From: Zonotrichia leucophrys gambelii
Taxonomy: Eukaryota; Chordata; Aves; Passeriformes; Passerellidae
Length of the DNA: 64,000 bases
Reading direction: 5' to 3'
Assembly (NCBI RefSeq): GCF_028769735.1
Contig: NC_088169.1
Location: 40,028,729 to 40,092,728, forward strand
Shown: piece after piece, positions 12,820-25,831 of the stretch
Position numbering within the stretch: the stretch's first letter is position 1
How the letters are laid out: each line of letters begins with the position of its first letter
Notes under the pieces: generated by a model
Database searches by the model: none
Told to the model about the DNA's origin: nothing
The model's input: the letters and a program-made list of their open reading frames with translations, nothing else
Translations under genes and position numbers: made by a program

Positions 12820-15160
12820 CTCTGAGAGCCCTTGTTTATGGCAAAGAGCTGCTGCTTTTCCTGCAGGAAACATCACCCCCATGAAGGCACAAGCCATGCA
12901 AGGTTTTGCTGTGTAGCACCACACCTCAATGAATGTAGGTGGATGTAGGAAGAGGTGATGTCTGATGACCAAGAATGGGAATTGCTGTCAGAGGTTAGAA
13001 GCCAGTTGCTCTTTCTGCTAGTTTCTGTCAATTCACATCAAGCACTACCCAGAGGTTGCTCAGTGCATGAATCACCTCTAGCTACAAAATAAAGCATATG
13101 TGTGCAGGGCTGCTTGTAACAGCCTCAAGCACTGAGAACCACAACCCACCTTCACATTTCTGGGCATTTCTTTTTCTCCTCAGTACCTCCACAGTACCTC
13201 ATGGATGATAAGCAAATTTGAAAACATGAAGCCAGATTCTGAGGTCAGGTGCCCTGGCTGGCAATGTTCAGGTGATGCTGCTGTTGTTTTCCACATGTTG
13301 GTCCTGAAGGAGCTTCTACAGAGCATCTACTCCAGGAAAACACATACTCAGATCCAAGAGTGCTGGGTGGCAGAGCCAAGCATCCTTCATCCCTCCCTCC
13401 CCATTCAATAACTTCTGTCACAGCCAGGCAGCAGCCAGTCACAGCAGGCATAGGATCATATGGAGGAAGGGTGTTCTGCTCAGTAACCCCATTGCCCCCT
13501 TGCATCTCCATCTCTCTCTTCCAGAGACTGAAGGCAGATAATGAGTATCCAGTCAGGTGATGCGGCTGCAACTCTCTGGTCATATAACATAATTTTTCTG
13601 TATTTCCACATGATCTTTCTTTATTTCTCACTTGACAGCTGCTTCCATATGGAAAATGAAGAGCTAAGCCTATTGACCCAAGCTGAGGAGATAGACAAAC
13701 ATTTTAAAAACAACCTATCTTAAGGGCCAAGTGTATATACCTTCCAACTCTGACAGCAAACCTGGAAACAAAATGCCATAGCACTGCTCATTACTTAAGG
13801 GGGAAGGAAAGGCAGATCTTTTATCAAGGACCATGTGCTCCTGGGAGACATGAAGTTTGTGCCCTTCCTGATGTGAGAAATCACAGGCACGTTGTATGCC
13901 CATTTCTCTCAACACTCTCAGCACCTCAGACCTCTGTGGCAGTGGCTACAAGATCCCTGTGTGCTTTAAAGCATCAGGCTTATGGTCTGTTGCCTATGGA
14001 ATAAAAGAACACATTTGGAGGACAGATTTTTGAAAAAGAGCCACAACAGAGGGTGAACTGCTATTTCCCATTCCTAGTAGGGTTCATAATCATTGGTGCA
14101 AAATGCATTCAATAGGGTATAAATCTTGGTCCTGTTGATGCCAAATGATATGTATTTTCCCACTGAAATAATGGTTACAAGGTTCTTCCTCATGGCACTG
14201 CCTTCAGAGGAGGAAAGATAGCTTGGCCACTTAGGTATTTCACACTCTCATTTGTAATTATTGAAATTGTCTATTTGATAAGAAAGAAGAAACTTATGAG
14301 GCAAAAAAAGAAGTTGCCATAAAATCTGTACTGGGCCAGCAACACTGAATATGATGTTGTAAAATCTAGAAGAAATAGTTTGTCATGTTTTTGTGACTGG
14401 TGAGTTTATTAAGTGGATTCTTCTTAGTCCACCACATAGAAGATTTCTAATTTCATTATTTCAGTGCTGCAACTGTGATTAAGTAAAGCCTCGGATTTTA
14501 ACTACAGAACATTTAAAATAACTTACAGGAGATGCATAATTCACAATTTTAAGTAATAAAAGTTTCATTCTGCAACCATATTGTGGACAAAGATTTTTAA
14601 ATTGAAATATGACACAGTACATACCCTTATAGCTATTCAGTTTATGTATTGCAGGACAAGCAAGTTCATTCTCCCACTCATCCCCTGTCCCACTGCCTGC
14701 AGCAACTGTCCCAGAACTGTTCTTCAAAGTGTGTAAGGAGAACTCCATCAGGGTCTCTGTGGAACAGCTTGATGGGCCTTTCAGTAAAGAGATGAGTTTC
14801 CTTCTGCACTGCTGTCAGTCTTCCTACAGCTGGAATGCAGAGGCAGCCTCCCAGGACAGGAGAAGGTCTCTGTGGCTGTCCCATGCTCATTTGGATAACT
14901 GAGAATTAGCCACAAGGCATGTACAAATCAATGTGTGGGTTATATATGAATTATCAATTGTGGTATCTCTTCCTACTCAGTGTATTTCCTTTGTATTTGA
15001 GGCAGAACATGACCACTCCCAGATTTCACCTCATGCATATTTCACTCCATTTTCCCCTCCTGCACTATTTGTGCCATTTATCTTGTCCTATATTCACTTT
15101 CTTTTTTTTCCTACTTTTGGGAAAAGCATCTAATATCCCTGTAGCATTAGTTTTTCTTTG
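12820..15160. other. No gene recognised
   Basis: Unique intronic sequence. Open frames at 13245-13631 and 14479-14748 on the minus strand have no recognisable domains and no splice or codon-use support. Confidence 0.5.
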
Positions 15161-15169
15161 TTAATGTCA

Positions 15170-15700
15170 AAAAATGTTAATCCGTGAAGACTTGCTTCCT
15201 AGATAATGTTAATTCAGCTGCCAGTTTTATAATAGGATTATGCTTTCCAGGATTTAAAAATCCCACTTGTTAGCTACAAAACAGACTTCTACTAACAGCT
15301 ATAAAATCTAATTTAATCCCTATTGGCATTAACTAAATAGCTGAGGTATAATTTCTGTCTAGCTGCACTTAACACCCTGCTATTGCCATAAATATATAAA
15401 ATTCCCTTTGAAGTTATAAAAGAAAATGTTTGGTAGGATAAACAGGGTCTCGTGAGTCCAATCATATGTTATCTCCAAGGCATAACAAATGTTGTTTACA
15501 TATTGTAAGGATTTTGTGGACAGCGTATTTAAATAGATTCATCCATGTTTACATGTATTAATTTGCCCTTTTTCTCAAGAAAATGCATACTAAATTATGA
15601 TCTATAAATATTCTATTTAAAAATAATTGGTTAATGAGTGGAAGATTTGGTCTGTGTGGAATCAAAGCTTAAAATGTAACCAAATAACCTGACTAAGCTG
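15170..15700. promoter_or_regulatory. Candidate AT-rich conserved non-coding element
   Basis: A long AT-rich but non-repetitive block dense in homeodomain-type and forkhead-type cores, including TGTTTAC at 15546-15552, GTATTAATTTG just after it, and ATTGGTTAATGAG near 15627. No open frame of note crosses it. Such texture is common in deeply conserved developmental enhancers. The call is by eye only. Confidence 0.35.
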
Positions 15701-15709
15701 GAAGAAAAT

Positions 15710-18650
15710 ACCAATTTGTTCCACATATCCCCTTTTAATGCACAATTGTATTGTGAAACCTTAGAAGATAAAGTTATCTGAAGTCTGGCATAGGAGCAGC
15801 TATTTTAAGGCAATCTAGAAAGAGGCTGTAACAAGTTAGGAAGAAAGAATGAGCAAGTCATGGTTTATAATCATCCTAAAATGAACAGCCAGGATCTTTA
15901 TAACCATTTGCTCCCAAATGAGGAACAACACAAGGATTTATGGTCTTCTGGAGCTCAGTGATCAAAATAAAGAAAGTATTTATAATTATTTTCTCCCAGT
16001 CTTGAAATAACTGGTAAGTACATTGTTCTGGAGAGGGTAGCCCTGCTGCACTGCAGTGAAAGAAGGATAGCAAAAGAGCCATTACAGCGACCCACAGCAG
16101 GCAGCACTGTGTTATGCAGGAGTTAAAGCAGCAATCTCAGAGCAACCAGGCTGCCTTAAAGATAGAAATTGTTAGTCAGCCTCAGAAAACACGAGAATTT
16201 CATTTATGCTTTCAAAAAGATGCAAAGTGTTGATCAGACTCCACAGTCAGCTTATCAATTTCCTTATTGATAGACAAAAAGGCAGTTCATTTTGTGATAT
16301 TACAGACAAAAAGAAAAATAAGCAACCTCAGCAAAGCAGCTGAAATTAACATCCAAATCTGTGGCAGGCTGGATTTACAGACATGTACACTTGTTTTTGG
16401 AGAGTTATACACTGTGCTTTGGACAGCACATTTAGGTATGCTAACAACTGCACGTGCTCCATACAGCTGTAAAAAACACTGTCAAAACAGCAACTTTTCA
16501 AATGCAGCTGGATGTTTTGACTTACTCATAATAATAATAAAACTGGCAAGTTTCTCACTTCTTTGTAAAAGAATTTCTTGCTTGGACCCCAAATTCTGGG
16601 CACGGCAATGTGTGATCTAAGGATGCATTAAGAGCTTTCATGCCCGTGGAGCCTGCTGCATACTGTGGAGGCTGCAGAGCTGTGCAGGTTTAGATGGGAA
16701 TAAAAAAATGCATAGAGTTCCTAATGCTCCATCCCCATTTGTTATGGCTTTTACGGCAGGGACTAGAAAAATTGCAATACTTGCATTTTGTGTTCTATTC
16801 TGTATGTGAGTGCACATTAGATTTGTGGCTCTGGATGCCCTCCATTGTCAGTAAGCCAGAGATTTTGGGTATCAGCTTGTTCCATGAAAGTATATTCTTT
16901 TGGTGTATAAAGCAGAGGTTTACAATCTTTCACAATTTGGAGAAGACAGTTATTCACAGAATATGTAAAAACCAGGGCTTTAGGAAATCATAATCCATGT
17001 GTTTTGTCTTCTGTTCAACAGAGATAAATTGCTCCACTCTAAGTTAAAGGGATGTCATGGCATGGGTTTGATTCATGGTGGAAATAAATGGCTGGTTTTA
17101 GACAGTTCTCTGCTTATTTCACAACTAGCACAGTTCACATGTCTTCAATTCAATATTTTCAGGTGTATAGGAGGAAGAAGCTGAAATTCCCTAAGGGCTT
17201 AAGTCTGAGTTACTCATTTAGACACAAATGTCCTTAATTCATGAAATGTGAAATGTTATCTGAATAAGGATAGAGAATCCATAGCACTGTCAGTATTGTG
17301 GGCTCCTGTCATACAGTGGAAGGAAATGAGGCTTTTGCATAGGTACTGGTGGTTTAGTTCCTGCCACTAGGATCCTTTTATCTGCTCTCCAGAAGAATAG
17401 TAGATGAACCCAAAGATACAGATGTTAGACATCATGTTTTTTTGGGTATCTTGGCAGCTAACACCTACCAAGATTCCCAAGCCTAGTCATAACAACACAC
17501 ACCTTCACTTTCATCTGCAACTTCCATGTGTATGGTTATGCTGTTTCTCCATCTGACATCAAAAATTCTTTTCTCTTACCCAGCATCTCACCACATTTTC
17601 TTGTGTTGCCACCTAATAACACTGCTAAACCCCAGGTGAACAGGTAGTATTTAAACAGTCTGGAAAATAAACCACAGATTTCCCCATAATCTTCTGCGTA
17701 TCTCTGAGGTTCTTCTCTTCAGTGGGACAGGTCCAGCTTTGATGGCACCAATGCACTGGGAAAAGTACCATGCATTTCCACCTTTCCTTCCCTACCTATT
17801 TTGCCCAAATCAGACCACAGGGCCACTGTATCACTACCTGTGACCATAGAGATACCTTGCAGACAAGCTTACCAAAGAGTGCAAGGGCTATGTTCTCTGT
17901 GTGTCCTACCACTGTCTGGTCCATGTCCCTGTTGATGACGGTCTCTGGGTTTCCTCACGCTTCACTTTCCACTCTGTTTTAGCAGTGTGGGCCTTGCAAT
18001 GAGGAAGAACAAGCAGGGTGGACTACTGACTATGAAAGCACAATGAAATCTGAAGTTCAAGACCAGGCTCAAGATTAATTGCAATAGAAACGTGGATACA
18101 CAAACACATTCCAATGCCTGCTCATTTCCAACAAAAAAAAGCAAAGGAGCAAATGGTGTTAAGTGCTGAGTACCCCTGAGACTGAGAGAGGAGCAGTATC
18201 TTTATCATTTTCTCACCCCATTGGAGCACTGACAACACAACACAATGCATGGCTTTGCATACAAAAAAAGTGCCCAGATTTGATCCCACAGATTGTTTCT
18301 CAGCTACCCATGTAAACTGAACTTTTTAGTATTACCTTGGTTTTCTGCAGCACACTTGGAACTCAACAGCTCCCTTCTAACTGAATGATAGGTGCGCAAT
18401 GGCTGTGTAGGCAGGTCCTTCCTGCTACAGGAACAGATGAAATATTGAAATTTGGTCCAGAAATGTGTAGCAACCCATTCAAGTCCTGCAGTTAGCCTTT
18501 CATACCCAGGTGTGCTGATGTGCCTGCAGACAGTGGACTATACACAAAAGTGAAGGACTGTGACTTACAAGTCCATACAAATATTAACTGTACGTTTTAA
18601 AATATTTTCCTAGGTCTATTAATGTATTCCTGTCTGAAATCCCCATTAAT
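15710..18650. other. No gene recognised
   Basis: Unique intron. The 117-codon plus frame at 16267-16620 lacks a recognisable domain, and the surrounding 16100-16640 sequence is AT-rich with TAATAATAAT simple sequence. Nothing else is supported. Confidence 0.5.
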
Positions 18651-18659
18651 ACTGAGCCA

Positions 18660-20370
18660 AGACATTTTCCCTAAGTTTCTAGACACCATTCTGTCAGCAG
18701 TAATGGTTACATCAGTACATGTCCAAGTCAAACTTAATTGGATACATCTGAATCAGTGGAAAAGAAATAACTGGCAATTCAAAGGCTCTGCTCGAAGAGA
18801 AATAGGCATTACTGAGCTCATTAAGAAGAAAATTGCTGAATATTGCGATCTCCTTATGAATCCTCAAATCTTTATGTAAGGAAGATGATTGGCTTGTAGA
18901 GTAAAACAATAGGAACAAAAACTTTTATTGTCACAGTCAGTACTCAGGAGTGGCAGTTCTTCCAGGACCATGGTGGGATTAATGAGGAAATGAAAACACT
19001 TTACAACTTTCATAAAAATGTATATTCATCAGAACTCTTCAAGGATCAAAAAGGCCTTGCAGAGTTTCACCATACAGTTCAGCTCCCCTACAATAAACCA
19101 GAGAGACTTTTGGACTCCCCAATTCCTACAGAAGAAATTTCCCATGCTACTCAGACTTTTAATAATGGCAAGCCAGTGGGGAAAGCAGCATTCCCATTTT
19201 AATTTTGTGCATCTTTTGAAAAGAAGTCACCCTACTATGCGCCTGTGTACATTTAATCATTCTCTACACACTTTATCAGCAAGCCTTCTCCCTGTAGGAG
19301 GAATACAATTAGGTACAGTACTAATTTATTATAAATAAAGCAAAGACCTGGTAAAATAACCTAGTTATCAATGTTTCATGCAACTGTGCCTATGAAGTAC
19401 CAGCTAACAGTCTCACTATGAGCCTAGAGAAATACCTGCAGCATTGATAAATCTTAACCAACACGGCTTTATTAAAAAAAAAAAAAAAGAGAGATTATCA
19501 TCATATAATACAGGAAAACTGTTGGGTTTAATTGAAGTAACTAGAGATTTATGGAAACCAACTGGAGCTTTCTTCCACTAATACTATAAAATCCTTCAAT
19601 AACATCAATAAGAAAATGCATCTCAACAAAGAAAGCCTCACTTTTTTTTTGTATACCATGCTGACCCATTTTATGTATTTATCTCCACCCCCGAATTTAG
19701 TTGAAGTGTTGTTTTATATGCAAGAGCCTCTTGTCATCAATGATAAGGACTAAAAAGGTCAGAAGGTCTCAGATTAAGGGGAAAATGGTAGGCAAGGATG
19801 CCCTCTCTCTGGAGTGCTGTTTGTTCTGACCCCAGGATGAGATCACTAGAGAGATGGAGGAGGCATTCTCACAGGGAGAAATCTCCATAAAATCAGCATG
19901 TTTGTGGATGATCTGCTCTTGACTGTAATGAACTAAGAGTCATCTCTTACATATGTGTTATTCATACTGGAACACTTTGAAAGGTGGCCAGGCTTTAATC
20001 CTATTTTTAAAAACAGAAAATTCAAAAGAATTAACTGATTTTTCCTTCCCTCATGACACAGCACAATGAGTTTTAAGTGGCTCCATGATGTTAGGTAGGA
20101 ACACATTTATGCTATGATTCTAAGAGGACATGCTTCGGATTAGTAAAATAGGTCCTTCCCTAGACCTCCTCTTAATACAACCAAATTTCCCCTCACTGCT
20201 AAGGAAACTGGGAAGAACAGGAGAGACTCAGGAGCCACCACTTCCTCTCTCAAGGAAAAGATATGGGGAAAGGACAAAGCTGAGGCTTTCTCTTCCCCAG
20301 CTTCTCTTGCTTAAGTGCTGGAGGAGAGAGCAACATTTTTCTAAAAAAGGCAAAGCGGCACAATGATGAT
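18660..20370 (+). mobile_element. Decayed L1-superfamily (L1/Tx1-type) LINE, ORF2 fossil
   Basis: Successive frames on the plus strand give an ordered series of L1-type ORF2 landmarks broken by stops and frameshifts. At 18760-18860, NNWQFK followed by ELIKKKIAEY resembles the segment after the endonuclease. At 19000-19200 come FHKNVYSSE, LLDSPIPTEEIS and NGKPVGKAAFPF, the start of the reverse transcriptase (normally GKSPGPDGF). At 19445-19475 comes LINLNQHGFI. At 19788-19833 comes RQGCPLSGVLFVL. At about 19885-19926 comes HKISMFVDDLLLTV, containing the FxDD catalytic motif. At 19960-20000 comes FERWPGFNP, and near 20175 NFPSLLRKL. Order and spacing match the family. It is not CR1, which lacks this motif set. 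There is a poly-A run at 19474-19488. Both ends are uncertain, and it is too broken to be active. Confidence 0.82.
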
Positions 20371-20379
20371 TCACATTAA

Positions 20380-23120
20380 ATAAAGCTTAGGAGATTAAAC
20401 TCTAATCAGTCTGACATAATTCTACAGTGAAGCCCTGAATATCAATAATTTTTATTGGATGAATGAGCTCCATATAGTTCCCAAGAATCAACAATAAAAT
20501 TTCCTGTATTCAAGTATTTTATGTCAGAGGAGTGCACAGATGTTTCTCAGCCATATGTGCACTCCAAGGGATTGCTTTTACACCTCTGGTACAAAAAAAA
20601 AAACATGAGCAGAGGGAACATGGGGCTTTGTTTTGATTCTTAATTATAACACTGGCATTCCCCATGGAAAGAAAAGGCCAAATCCTATCACTTTCAAAAT
20701 TTGCCTGCGAGAATTTTCAAAGGTCATCTCTGGCAGGAGGGACTGTGCCCTGCCTGGCCTGATGGCTCACTGAAGGGAGCTGCAGAGTGCACTGTATTAT
20801 CCCAGTTTTTCAAAACCACCCTGCAAACCACAAACAGGATAAAGCCACAAATAGCATTGATTTGGAGGCATTAAAATTCTCCAAAATTCTTGCCAAGGAC
20901 TCAGAAAGATATATAAAGGCTATAGTAGCACCCCCAACTGTTCTCTTGCTCGGCTGACCTGGCAGCTAACACCTCCCAGATTCTCTGAAGAACTGCACCA
21001 CCAAGACAGGATCCTGCTGGAAAAAAGACAGTTCTAGAAAACTCTCTTGTAGGGGTGGTAATTTTACATAACCCATGGGAACTAACTACAAAACCTCAGC
21101 TCACTGTGTCCTTGGAAAATGAATGCACTGACATGGAAATCTTCCTTACTTCAACAGGAGAACTTTTCCACATGATAATAGATCCACCTGACATACAAGC
21201 ACAGTGAGTGATGCAGCTCTACAGAGGAAAGCTACAGCAGGGACTGCTGGCTTGGCTGAGCACCCTCGAGACAGCTCAGCTCCTACACAGAGATCTTTCA
21301 TAAGATGCAATTCAGCTTGCTGGCTTGTATGATTCATACAAGCATATCAATGCAGCCATTTTTAAAATCTTTTTATTTTTTAGAATCAAAATGAAAGCAT
21401 ATTCAGACCTTTTCCTGTGAAGAGCTGAAATAGATACATGCTATTTTTGTCTCTAAGAGTGTGATGCATTTGTGATATATCAACACTACAATCTGTATTA
21501 TTTCTAATTTTATAGTTTTAGAATTTTTATTTGAACTGTACACTTTAAAATATCACCAAGGTTGTAATTCTGACTAATTTCTTTAAAATGCACATCAGTG
21601 GCAAAGAAATCATATCTTTGTCTGTGAATAGTACCTCAGGGAAGGTAACTTCCCTTTACTAATATTCAATTGTTCCCACAACCAAAACTTAAATCTCTGT
21701 TGTAGAAATACCCAAAGTCTTACAGAGTCAGAAACCTTGAGAGGCAACTGACAGTCTACATCATATGGCACTATGCATCTGAACCTGTAAAAACAGCACG
21801 TGGATCCCCAATCAGGATTAGAGAACAGCATGACATGTAGGGTATGTTCAGCAAGACTGATGCTACCTCTGTAAAATATATTTTCAGCAACATCAGCATA
21901 TCTCCCTATTACCTTTCCTATTCTGAATTTGTGAAGCCCCCCTACTGCTCTGTCTGGTCCCAAAGGTGCTGCAAAAGCCCCTGTGCTACTCATACCAGGA
22001 TCAGGTGTAACCCTACCTTCAGGGTTAGTACTCAGCATACTACAACAACTTTGCTTATTAGCCATTTCTTCCCACTGGTTTTCCTCAGAAAATTCATTGA
22101 AATATTTTCTCCTTATGAATGCTGTGAGGTTTTCTGTGTTTTCCTGATTTAGTCAAAATATCAGATTCAATAAGATTCAAAGGAAGGGGAAAGAGCTGAC
22201 GCCTGAAGTTGTGGTCAATGCTGTAGTTCTTGAAGGTAAGAAATGCAGGCACTGAAATGGTAAAGGAGATTAGGGTATGGGTATGGCTTCCCCCCTTCTG
22301 GTGCTCTCTGACCATCATTAGAAAACATAATTGTGGGGGTAAGGCACAGGGAAGGAAGTCTTTCAAAACTTCATTGAGAGAAAATACTGCATAGAAAATA
22401 GTTAAATATTTTTATTTTCTGGCCACAGCTTCAAAAGCTGCTAGTGCAACCAAATGCAGTTTTACAAATGTTATCAGTTTCAGTAACAGGAAGCTCATCT
22501 TCCTCGTTTCCTTCTGAATGAGCAAGCAAATAGGGCTGCTGACATGCCAGTTTATTGATCTGTCAAATTTTAACTTAATCCTAATAAAAACCACACAGCA
22601 TCTTGTTAAAATAGACCCATTAGATGTGGTTCAAGCTTGCTGCTTGGACTTCCTGCAAATGAAGATCTGTAGACAGGCAGGTTTGGCCCAAGGCACTGTG
22701 AACCTTCAGTCAGGTCCTGGTTTTCCCCAAATTCAAAAATTCTGTAGCAATTTAAAGGAAGTCCATACGTAGCGTTTTAAGTATTATAAGACACAGCAAT
22801 AAATAGTCAAATTCATCAGTACTATTTGAGAAGAATGAATAAAGGACAGAGTCAGCATTGCTGTGTTTCCTAGTGGGTTCTTTCCCCTCAGCTTGAAATG
22901 ACCCATTTGCAATGGGCCACTGAACACTGTACTTCAATGCACGTTCTTGACATATCTTTCACACAAAGTCTCCAAACACCTCATAAACATTAATAAATTA
23001 AGCTGCAAGAGCAATAAGAATTTCAGCTTCACATTCATAGAACCTATGACTCAAACTCTTCCTGAGTATCTGTGGCAGATCTAAAAATGAAATTCAAACT
23101 TCCAATCACTTTGAATTAGG
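20380..23120. other. No gene recognised
   Basis: Unique intron with AT-rich patches. The 151-codon minus frame at 21610-22065 has no known domain. The LINE fossil may extend some way into the left end, but no further motif was readable. Confidence 0.45.
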
Positions 23121-23130
23121 CTTCTCTACT

Positions 23131-24330
23131 AAATCATGCAATCACAGAGTCTAATTCAGGTCTCAGGAGACCACCTCAAAGCAGCACTAACTACTGCTCT
23201 ACACCAGGCCAATCACAGCTTCATCCAGCCAAGTCTCCTCAGGGAGGGAAGATACACCACCAATGGACAATTTCTTTCAGCCTCTGACCACCTGCGTGGG
23301 CAAAACATTTTCCCTTGTCTCCAGTCAGCATCTCCCCTCATGCAATCTGTACCCAGTTTTTTCCTTTTTTCATTTATGATCTTCTCTGAGAAGAGTGTGG
23401 CTCTGCACCCATTCAGCTCCTCTCAGGAAGCAAAGTGTCCATCAAGAACCAACTCAGCCATCTCATCTCCAGGATGAAGAAACTCAACCCCTCAGCCTCG
23501 CCTCCTGTGCCATGATCATCCTGATGGCCCTTCATGGGCTCCTTGCTGTTGGTCAGCCTCTCTCTTGTCCTGGGATCCACAGCTTGGCACAGGGACTCCT
23601 CACAGAGACTGTCAGAATCAAGGGCAGGGGATGGAGCCCTTCCCTGGACCTGCTGGGTGCAGCTGGGCCAGCACGGCCCTGGGGATGGTTGGTGCTGCAA
23701 GGACACACCAGTGACCCTGTGCAGCTTGTTGTGCAACTGCACCAGGGCCTTCTGGGCAGAGGTGCCTTTCTCCAGGCTTCAGGAACATCCCCCAGCCTTG
23801 ATCTTTCAAGGATGACAGACAGCAGCCTCATGATGACACACGACAGCTCCCTGAGAGGCCTGCAGTGTGTCCTGTCTGGTCCCACACACCAGCTTATTTA
23901 CATAGACCCTAACTCCATCCTCCCCTACTGTGGCTGCTCCTTCCCTCCCCAGAGTTTTGCTTCCAGGCCTGAGACTGGGCAGACTCTGACAGTAAATCCT
24001 GCAGTTTCATGGAGCAGTGCATCCATTTGACTGGTTTTCATTCTCATTTTTCCTGCTGATACACTTGAGGTAGCCATTTTTGCTGTCCTGCTCATCCCTC
24101 ACCAGTTTTGATTCCAGACAAGCTCTGAACTTCCTCATTCTGCTCCTACAAGCCTGGACCACACTTTATGTTATTTCTTGGTAGCTTGTCCCCACTTCTA
24201 CCTCCTGTCTGCTTTCTTTTTGCGTTTAAGCTGAGGCAGGGGCTCATCTGTCATCTCAAGTTTTCATTACCAATTTTCCCCCTAATTTCCTAGATATCTT
24301 ATACCCAGTGGCACAACTTCACTTTAACAG
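23131..24330 (-). mobile_element. Old CR1 LINE, minus orientation, about 1.2 kb
   Basis: The complement of a CR1 LINE covering the 3' part and much of the reverse transcriptase region. Plus-strand landmarks characteristic of inverted CR1 include ATCACAGAGTCTAATTCAGG, GAGAAGAGTGTGGCTC, TCTCCAGGCTTCAGGAACAT, ACAGCTCCCTGAGAGG and CTCATCCCTCACCAGTTTTG, in the expected order. The first 240 bases also match the copy at 10421. Frames across it on both strands, including a 211-codon one at 23395-24030, are chance openings in this GC-richer element and are not genes. The right end is approximate. Confidence 0.92.
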
Positions 24331-25049
24331 AGCTAGAATTTTACCACCCTTGAGAAATTGCTACTGTCAACTTTGTTGTCTTGATCATAAAATTTTGGTT
24401 TTCTGTCATTGTTTATTACAAATAAATGCTTATGCTATGAATTATTTGATGTAATTAAGCTGCACCTAAAAATACTTCAGTTTTATACACAACTACATCT
24501 TGTATCACACAGCAGCAGCCTCTGAAAGGTGATGAAACAATACTAATTCACTGTGACAGGAGATATAATCCTAGTCTTTCAACACTGAATTTTAGCAACT
24601 GAAAAATGCTTTCCAATCATCTTCAGCAGCACACAGGAACATCCAGCAATGCTACTTTCACTTTTCAGAATTAAAACAGGTACATGCAAACTCTGTAAAA
24701 TTTTTCCTTTCCAACATACCTGTAAAGAACGGAAGGTTAAAGAAAGCACTATCCAAGAGAGTCCTTCTGGAAAGCATTAACTCACAAGAAAAAGAAAATA
24801 ATAAAACTTCATCCACATTTTGAAAGGAAATAGGAAAATTTTCAAGTCTGTTTTCCTAACTTTCTGGACAAGATACTTATACTCACACCCTGAACACTGC
24901 TTTTTGTAGTCTGAAGCATGGAGACACAGTTAGGAAAACCAACAAGTATGAAAATACTGTGACAGCAAACTTACATTCCTGTTGAGAAATAGCTTTTGTT
25001 GGGAAACATTTGCACCAATTTCTCGTATACATTGTTTAAGATGGCTGAC

Positions 25050-25117
25050 TTGGCAGTTATTTTTAAAGTTGAACTCAATGATCTTAAAGGTTTTTTCCAA
25101 TAATTCTATGGTTCTAA
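25050..25117 (+). mobile_element. CR1 LINE 3'-end fragment, plus orientation
   Basis: Contains GAACTCAATGATCTTAAAGG, then TTTTTTCCAATAATTCTATG and GGTTCT, a close match to the CR1 3' terminus with its ATTCTATG-type tail. It is severely 5'-truncated and lies about 0.7 kb downstream of the CLYBL exon. Its opposite orientation shows it is a separate insertion from the CR1 body at 23131. Confidence 0.85.
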
Positions 25118-25831
25118 GACATGGAACATACTGAAATGGTTACTTCCATATGTTTAAAAAAAAATTGTTTGCAAGCAAAACTGAATGCATGCTAGATCAT
25201 TCTCACTTTTTCCATAGTTTAATGTTAACAAAAACTTGGCACAGGTACTTGACATATACACATCAATCTCCCACTTTGCTCTCCATCCCCATTCCAAACA
25301 CTGATAATACCTGGGATCGAACTTCTGGTTCCTTGAGAAACATCCTTAACAGCATTTTCCCCAAAATTTCAGGAAGTATATATTTCCAAACACGCCAAGG
25401 CTCATGCACCAAACAGACTCATGCTGTTTTGCTCACAATCTGAAGATGCTTTTATTTCAATAACAAATTGCCCACCTGGTGATTCTGAACTAACGCTTCC
25501 TTTCCCACTTCTTTTCTTACACTGTTTCTTCCTCTTCCCTAAGAAATGTGTTGCAATAATAACAACATCTCCCACTCCTCTGTGATGACAGCTTATGCCC
25601 AGTTCTGTATTCCTGCAAAACTCCCTCCCTGCTTACTCACACGGGACCTCTTTGAGTTCTGGGTAACCAGATTTTCCCAACACCCTCACAAAGCCTATCA
25701 CTGTGACATTACTCTGTATATCTTAAGAGTTATCTTTGTCTTTCTGGTTGTCACTTCCCCAAGGCAAAGGCAATGTTTTTCCACAAGTTCTCTTTAGTGC
25801 TGATTATATCACACAGATAATTTTTAATTAC

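Larger units (their letters stand above)
1..25831 (-). other. CLYBL: CLYBL intron downstream of the exon (partial, runs off the left edge)
   Basis: Everything left of the exon lies downstream in the direction of CLYBL transcription and begins with a canonical GT donor at 25831-25830. No later CLYBL exon was recognised here; the next part of the protein would start near the residues NEARLR of human CLYBL. A short exon could be missed by eye. The human gene also has very long introns, so a large intron fits. Confidence 0.7.

Noticed and set aside
18622..19338. Three plus-strand frames as separate small genes
   Set aside because: They are pieces of one decayed L1-type ORF2, separated by stops and frameshifts.
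23395..24030. 211-codon plus-strand open frame, the longest in the window
   Set aside because: It lies inside a CR1 LINE and is read from the complement of its reverse transcriptase region. No protein family resemblance.
25751..25831. Extension of the CLYBL reading frame (VIKNYLCD and onward)
   Set aside because: It follows a good GTAATT donor and does not resemble CLYBL, so it is intron read-through.
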